NCBI RefSeq assembly: GCF_014529935.1
Contig: NZ_JACVFC010000002.1
Coordinates: forward strand, 1 to 64,000
DNA: 64,000 nucleotides
Direction of reading: 5' to 3'
Source of the DNA: Chitinophaga qingshengii
GTDB taxonomy: Bacteria > Bacteroidota > Bacteroidia > Chitinophagales > Chitinophagaceae
A program made the position numbers and the translations under genes. Under the pieces are notes generated by a model. It saw nothing but the letters and a program-made list of their open reading frames with translations. It was not told the origin of the DNA and searched no databases. Below, piece by piece: positions 59,973 to 64,000 of this stretch (the stretch's first letter is position 1; the number at the start of each line of letters is the position of its first letter).

Positions 59973-62861
59973 ATGAAAATGAGAATTTTACTCCTGGTCG
60001 GACTGCTGTGCCATACCCTTGGCGCAGGAGCCCAGGAATACACCACCATCATGGACCGTATCCGGGAGGAACTGCTGTCCCAGGTATCCAACACCACTTC
60101 GCTGGACAATAACGTGGCTGCCACGCTGGCCACCTTACAGTCCAACGGCTCCTGGCCCGATGTAAGCTATGCCTACAGTGCCACCTCCTATACAGCAGAT
60201 GTACACATCAACCGGGTGAAAACATTCGCCCAGGCCTATACGAAACCGGCCAGCACCTACTACCATAGTACCAGTCTTTTTGCGGCCATTGTGAGCAGCC
60301 TTTCCTACTGGAACACTGCCGACCCCAAAAGCTGGAACTGGTATCACAACGATATCTCCAATCCTCAACGTATCGGTGAAATCCTCATCCTGCTGGAAAC
60401 AGCGCCGCAAAGCCTGGGTACCCTGCGTAACGCCCTGCTCACCCAAATGAGCCGTGGCAACCCCAGCAAACAAACCGGGGCCAACAAACTGGATGAAGCG
60501 ACTCACTTTATGTACCGCTCCTGCCTCACCGCCAACGATTCCCTGATGCAGTATAGCGTTCAACAAGTTTTTGAGCCATTGCAGCTCACCACGGCTGAAG
60601 GGATACAGCATGACCTGTCCTACCATCAGCACGGTCCCCAGTTGTATTTCTTCGGCTACGGTACAGTACTGGTAGAAGGTGAAACCAAGGTGGCTTATTA
60701 CCTCCGCGGTACCTCCTACGCCCTCTCCGGCGCATCACTCGATGTCTTCAGCAATTTTGTACGCAACGGTTTCCTGAAAGCCATGCGGGGCAAATACATA
60801 GACTATGGTACCAACGGCCGTAGTATCAGCCGGGTAAACGCGCTGTCCGCCGGTGTTACCTCCTTACTGGAAAAACTGAAAATACTGGACCCCGCCAATG
60901 TGGCAGAATATGATCAGAACATTGCACGGCTCAATGGTTCCCAGCCGCCAGGATACCAGTTACCTTCCCTGCACAGCCATTTCTGGCGCTCCGACTATAC
61001 CCTGCATCATCGCAGCGGCTACCTGTTCGGGCTGCACCTGACTTCCACCCGCACCGCCAAACAGGAAAATGGTAACGGGGAAAACCTCAAAGGATATTAT
61101 CTCTCCGACGGCTCTACCCATATCGCCGCCAGGGGCGACGAATATTACAACATCCCGCCGGTATGGGACTGGAGCCGTATTCCCGGCACTACGGTCCCCT
61201 ACCTCACCAGCATCCCGCTACGTACTTCCTGGGGCGTTAACTTCGGCACCACCGCGTTTGCCGGCGGCGTGTCTGACTCGCTGTACGGCGTATCCGCCTT
61301 GCAGTTCTCCGATTATAATACACAGGCCCGCAAAGCCTGGTTTTTCTTTGATAAAGAAGTGGTTTGCCTCGGCGCGGGGATTAACTCCACCGCAGCGCAA
61401 CCTATCAACACCACGGTAAATCAGTGCCTGCTCAATGGCGCTGTATCCGCTAAAGTGAACGGTTTCGTCAGCACCATCAGCAACGGCACCTACAGCTACA
61501 ACAACACCTTAAAATGGATCACCCATAACGGTATCAGCTATTATTTCCCGGCAGGCGGACAGCTACAGCTGAGTATGCAATCACAGTCCGGTACCTGGAA
61601 AAGCATCAACAACGGCGGTACCACTACGGTACAAAATATGAATGTGTTTCAGCTGTGGTTTAATCATGGTAATGCGCCGGTCAACGGCAACTATGTATAT
61701 TACGTATTGCCAGGGCAAGACATGAGCACCTACGACACTGCAGCCGTACGCATAGAACAGAATACGGCGGATATACAGGCGGTATATCATGCAGGGCTAG
61801 ACATCCGGCAGCTGGTATTTTACCAGGCGGGTACCTTTCAGCAAGACTCCGTTACCATTACAGTAGACCGTCCCTGTGCGCTGTTGCTGCGCGGTATCGG
61901 CACCTCCGAAGTAAAAGTATCGGTAGCCGATCCGGCGCAGTCATCCTTACCGGTCAATATTTACCTGGCCTTACCAGGTATTTCGCAAACAAGGCATCTG
62001 GCAGCCACCCTGCCTTCCGGCCCCTATGCCGGTGCCACAGCCAGTTATGTTGTTAATAGCAGCACACCGGTATATACTGTGTCTGCTGTTACAGCCATTG
62101 CAGATGCCTACGTACGGGGTGGCACCTACAACACCACTAATTACGGTACCGGTACACTCGTATTGAAACAGGATGCCAGCGTGAGTTATACACGCGAGAT
62201 ATTTCTGAAATTTAATGTAAGTACGTTGCCCGCAGGCACCAACCAGGTGAACCTGCGCATGTATGTCAACTACGCCAATACCGGCATCGCCACGGTACCC
62301 TGGATCGCCCGGTTTGTCAGCAACGACAGCTGGACTGAATCCGGTATTACCGACAGTAACAAACCCGCCGTGACCAAATCGGTAGACACCATTATGGGTC
62401 GCGCCGCCGGTAACTTCGCAGAATGGGACGTAACAGATGTAGCACTGACCGAAAAATCCGGTGATGGTATACTGACGCTGAAACTCGAATCCGGACTGGC
62501 AGGCGCTACTACAGACGCTATCTTTATTTCCCGTGAAGGCAGCGACTCTACACAACGTCCCATGCTCGTTTGCAGTAGCAACAATACCAGCTCCCTCGCC
62601 ATGATGGCGGTAGCAGATAAATCAAACGGGGCAGGTATCACCCTGTCACCCAATCCTGCCCGCGATTTCATTCGCATACAAACAAACACGCCCTGGCAAC
62701 AGGCAGAACTAAGGGATGCCGCGGGAAAAGTAATTAAGACAGAGAAACTAAATGGCCGGCAACAGTTTGAATTACCCTTGACGAATGTGCAACCCGGCTT
62801 GTATTGGTTGGTGTTCAGCGGTCAGGGAAAACAGGTAGTGAAGAAGATAGTGAAGATGTGA
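59973..62861 (+). CDS. Polysaccharide lyase family 8 (hyaluronate/chondroitin AC-type), T9SS-exported
   Basis: The start at 59973 gives 962 residues with a signal peptide (MKMRILLLVGLLCHTLGAGAQ). The catalytic residues are well placed: N171 (GANKLDEATHF), H220 and Y229 (SYHQHGPQLYFFGYG). The distances N-H of 49 and H-Y of 9 match the Streptococcus pneumoniae hyaluronate lyase trio N349/H399/Y408. After the lyase come a DNRLRE-type domain (about 695-860; AIADAYVRGGTYNTTNYGTG) and a C-terminal sorting domain (LSPNPARDFIRIQ...QGLYWLVFSGQG-like, ending KKIVKM) that targets it to the surface or outside via type IX secretion. Cuts uronic-acid polysaccharide by beta-elimination. Confidence 0.92.
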   Translation: MKMRILLLVGLLCHTLGAGAQEYTTIMDRIREELLSQVSNTTSLDNNVAATLATLQSNGSWPDVSYAYSATSYTADVHINRVKTFAQAYTKPASTYYHSTSLFAAIVSSLSYWNTADPKSWNWYHNDISNPQRIGEILILLETAPQSLGTLRNALLTQMSRGNPSKQTGANKLDEATHFMYRSCLTANDSLMQYSVQQVFEPLQLTTAEGIQHDLSYHQHGPQLYFFGYGTVLVEGETKVAYYLRGTSYALSGASLDVFSNFVRNGFLKAMRGKYIDYGTNGRSISRVNALSAGVTSLLEKLKILDPANVAEYDQNIARLNGSQPPGYQLPSLHSHFWRSDYTLHHRSGYLFGLHLTSTRTAKQENGNGENLKGYYLSDGSTHIAARGDEYYNIPPVWDWSRIPGTTVPYLTSIPLRTSWGVNFGTTAFAGGVSDSLYGVSALQFSDYNTQARKAWFFFDKEVVCLGAGINSTAAQPINTTVNQCLLNGAVSAKVNGFVSTISNGTYSYNNTLKWITHNGISYYFPAGGQLQLSMQSQSGTWKSINNGGTTTVQNMNVFQLWFNHGNAPVNGNYVYYVLPGQDMSTYDTAAVRIEQNTADIQAVYHAGLDIRQLVFYQAGTFQQDSVTITVDRPCALLLRGIGTSEVKVSVADPAQSSLPVNIYLALPGISQTRHLAATLPSGPYAGATASYVVNSSTPVYTVSAVTAIADAYVRGGTYNTTNYGTGTLVLKQDASVSYTREIFLKFNVSTLPAGTNQVNLRMYVNYANTGIATVPWIARFVSNDSWTESGITDSNKPAVTKSVDTIMGRAAGNFAEWDVTDVALTEKSGDGILTLKLESGLAGATTDAIFISREGSDSTQRPMLVCSSNNTSSLAMMAVADKSNGAGITLSPNPARDFIRIQTNTPWQQAELRDAAGKVIKTEKLNGRQQFELPLTNVQPGLYWLVFSGQGKQVVKKIVKM

Positions 62862-62866
62862 AACAG

Positions 62867-62895
62867 AAAAGGCTGTTCTCAGGGGAACAGCCTTT
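62867..62895 (+). terminator. Terminator after the PL8 gene
   Basis: A 12-bp stem (AAAAGGCTGTTC / GAACAGCCTTTT) with a 5-base loop and a following T run. It marks the right end of the PUL and can also serve the convergent gene starting beyond it. Confidence 0.9.
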
Positions 62896-62905
62896 TTATG
62901 ATATC

Positions 62906-64000
62906 CTACAAAAACATTTTCCTGGAGCGGCAAAACTCCGACAAACAGTTTTTCAACGCTTTAAACCGCATGGAATAAACATAATGTGTATCTCCCTTGC
63001 GGATATACCTAAGCAGATAAAAAGATCCGTGATAATTATAGAGCATTCCATTGTCATCCTGCTCCAATACCCTGATACCTTCCTGTTCAAAATCGGCGAC
63101 AATTTTTCCAATATCGGTCTTGAAGCGGCCATTTTTCAACGCATATACGCCGCCGTCAGCCAGCTCCAGTGACCTGTTTCCGTCTTTATCCACTTCTTCC
63201 ACAGGGTTGTAATGGCTATTGGGATCCTTGCTCGAAAATGCCAGGCTGTCCGTCACCCCAAATTGATAGAAATTACTGCCCCCTGTTGAGAATTCGCGGA
63301 GGCGGTAATTGGCAGGCAATGTTACAGAAAGTGCTCCTACGGTGTGATTGACTCCCTTGGTATCACATCCAGGAAAATTATAGGCGTCACGACTAATACC
63401 TTTTTTCTCCGCTTTCAGCGAACGGAAGATGGATACCATGGGAAACAGTTCCGCCACTTCCTCCTTATTGGCAGTAGTTATATTAACATATCTATCAGCT
63501 ACAGATACACTGTTGGTCAGCAGATAACCATCTGCACCTTTCTCCTTCGTATTCCAGGCATAATAAGGATGAGCGCTCAGCCATAGGTCACCTTCCTTCG
63601 CCACCGGCCAAAACTCCCTGAGAGACAGTGAATCATTGTTATTATAACCAGCAGTACTGATGGCAAAATCGCTCTCCGGCTCACCGTTTTTGGGAAGAAA
63701 CTGGTAACTGCCAGGCGCAGACCGTACAATAAAATATTTATCACGGGGCAACTGCAGACTGTATCCATCGAGGTTTACCGCTACTGCATCATTGGCGGCG
63801 TCGTTTTTGGGCAGCTGAATGGCCGGAAGTTCTTTTATAGCAGCCATCAGATTGTTATGTACCTGCATTTTGCCCGCCTTTACCTGTTCCAGGAAGGCAG
63901 ATTCATTGTCGGCTGCCGGTTTACAGATGAGGAAGCCAATGTTGTTATTGTTACCGTAAATAAGCACTTTGAGTTTCCCATCCACGATTTTTGGTGTGAC
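62906..64000 (-). CDS. Hypothetical protein, partial (5' end outside the window)
   Basis: The reading frame stays open to the window edge (VTPKIVDGKLKVLIYG at the right end), so the true start is beyond 64000; the internal GTG at 63985 is not it. At least 364 residues are present. The protein is acidic and beta-rich with repeated polar strands; no family was recognised. It is convergent with the PL8 gene and shares its terminator region, so it is not part of the PUL operon. Confidence 0.75.
   Translation of the reverse strand, partial: VTPKIVDGKLKVLIYGNNNNIGFLICKPAADNESAFLEQVKAGKMQVHNNLMAAIKELPAIQLPKNDAANDAVAVNLDGYSLQLPRDKYFIVRSAPGSYQFLPKNGEPESDFAISTAGYNNNDSLSLREFWPVAKEGDLWLSAHPYYAWNTKEKGADGYLLTNSVSVADRYVNITTANKEEVAELFPMVSIFRSLKAEKKGISRDAYNFPGCDTKGVNHTVGALSVTLPANYRLREFSTGGSNFYQFGVTDSLAFSSKDPNSHYNPVEEVDKDGNRSLELADGGVYALKNGRFKTDIGKIVADFEQEGIRVLEQDDNGMLYNYHGSFYLLRYIRKGDTHYVYSMRFKALKNCLSEFCRSRKMFL

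Noticed and set aside
1..64000. CRISPR arrays, rRNA genes, prophage or complete insertion sequences
   Set aside because: No regular spaced repeats, rRNA motifs, transposases or phage structural genes were seen.

Overview
The window looks like a chromosomal piece of a Bacteroidota species, most probably Chitinophaga or a close Chitinophagaceae relative. The evidence is a complete SusC/SusD polysaccharide-utilization locus with a hybrid two-component regulator, a type IX secretion sorting domain, a GLPGLI protein paired with an outer-membrane beta-barrel protein, and several promoters of the Bacteroidota type (TAnnTTTG at -7). No rRNA, CRISPR array or complete insertion sequence was seen. One tRNA gene (Ser, anticodon UGA) is present.

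Left part (1-16700): a patchwork of strikingly AT-rich accessory blocks (about 1-6900, 7680-9600, 13870-16100) between blocks of ordinary composition. The AT-rich blocks carry an S9 peptidase, two paralogous multi-pass membrane proteins that resemble GT-C glycosyltransferases, a lipoprotein with a thioredoxin-like CxxC, and five members of a small secreted peptide family. Each peptide is about 80 residues, with a signal peptide followed by a mature part with cysteines near positions 43 and 70. One member is frameshifted. At 15397-16700 a decayed LysR regulator and a truncated HSL-type esterase face away from each other. The ordinary blocks hold an alpha/beta-hydrolase lipoprotein, an M48 peptidase with a secreted partner, and a protein of unknown function.

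Middle part (16700-48200): mostly housekeeping and stress-type genes. In order: alpha/beta hydrolase, M13 peptidase, tRNA-Ser, thioesterase, AAA ATPase, GLPGLI plus outer-membrane protein, a sugar-acid dehydratase (IlvD/Edd) plus SDR pair, a large SNF2 helicase, and a DeoR-type regulator divergent from a NudK-like hydrolase with a clear operator between them. Then come AraC, VOC, NAD(P)H oxidoreductase, two Crp/Fnr regulators, an ECF sigma factor, Ogt, a DUF418 protein, SRPBCC proteins, GNAT, a DUF2314/ankyrin protein, an ArsR-SRPBCC operon with palindromic operators, SDR, AraC, and a two-gene unit containing a possible ADP-ribosyltransferase.

Right part (48300-62900): a polysaccharide-utilization locus. 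SusC, SusD, a DUF5017-like surface lipoprotein and a GH88 unsaturated glucuronyl hydrolase run leftward as one operon. A hybrid two-component regulator and a PL8 lyase run rightward. PL8 would cut a uronic-acid polysaccharide outside the cell, SusC/D and the lipoprotein would bind and import the unsaturated oligosaccharides, and GH88 would split off the unsaturated uronate. No sulfatase is present, which favours an unsulfated substrate such as hyaluronan. The window ends inside a leftward gene of unknown function.

The most novel-looking material is the small cysteine-pair peptide family with its CxxC lipoprotein and GT-C-like membrane proteins. Next are the possible ADP-ribosyltransferase pair and the SusD with a large inserted module.
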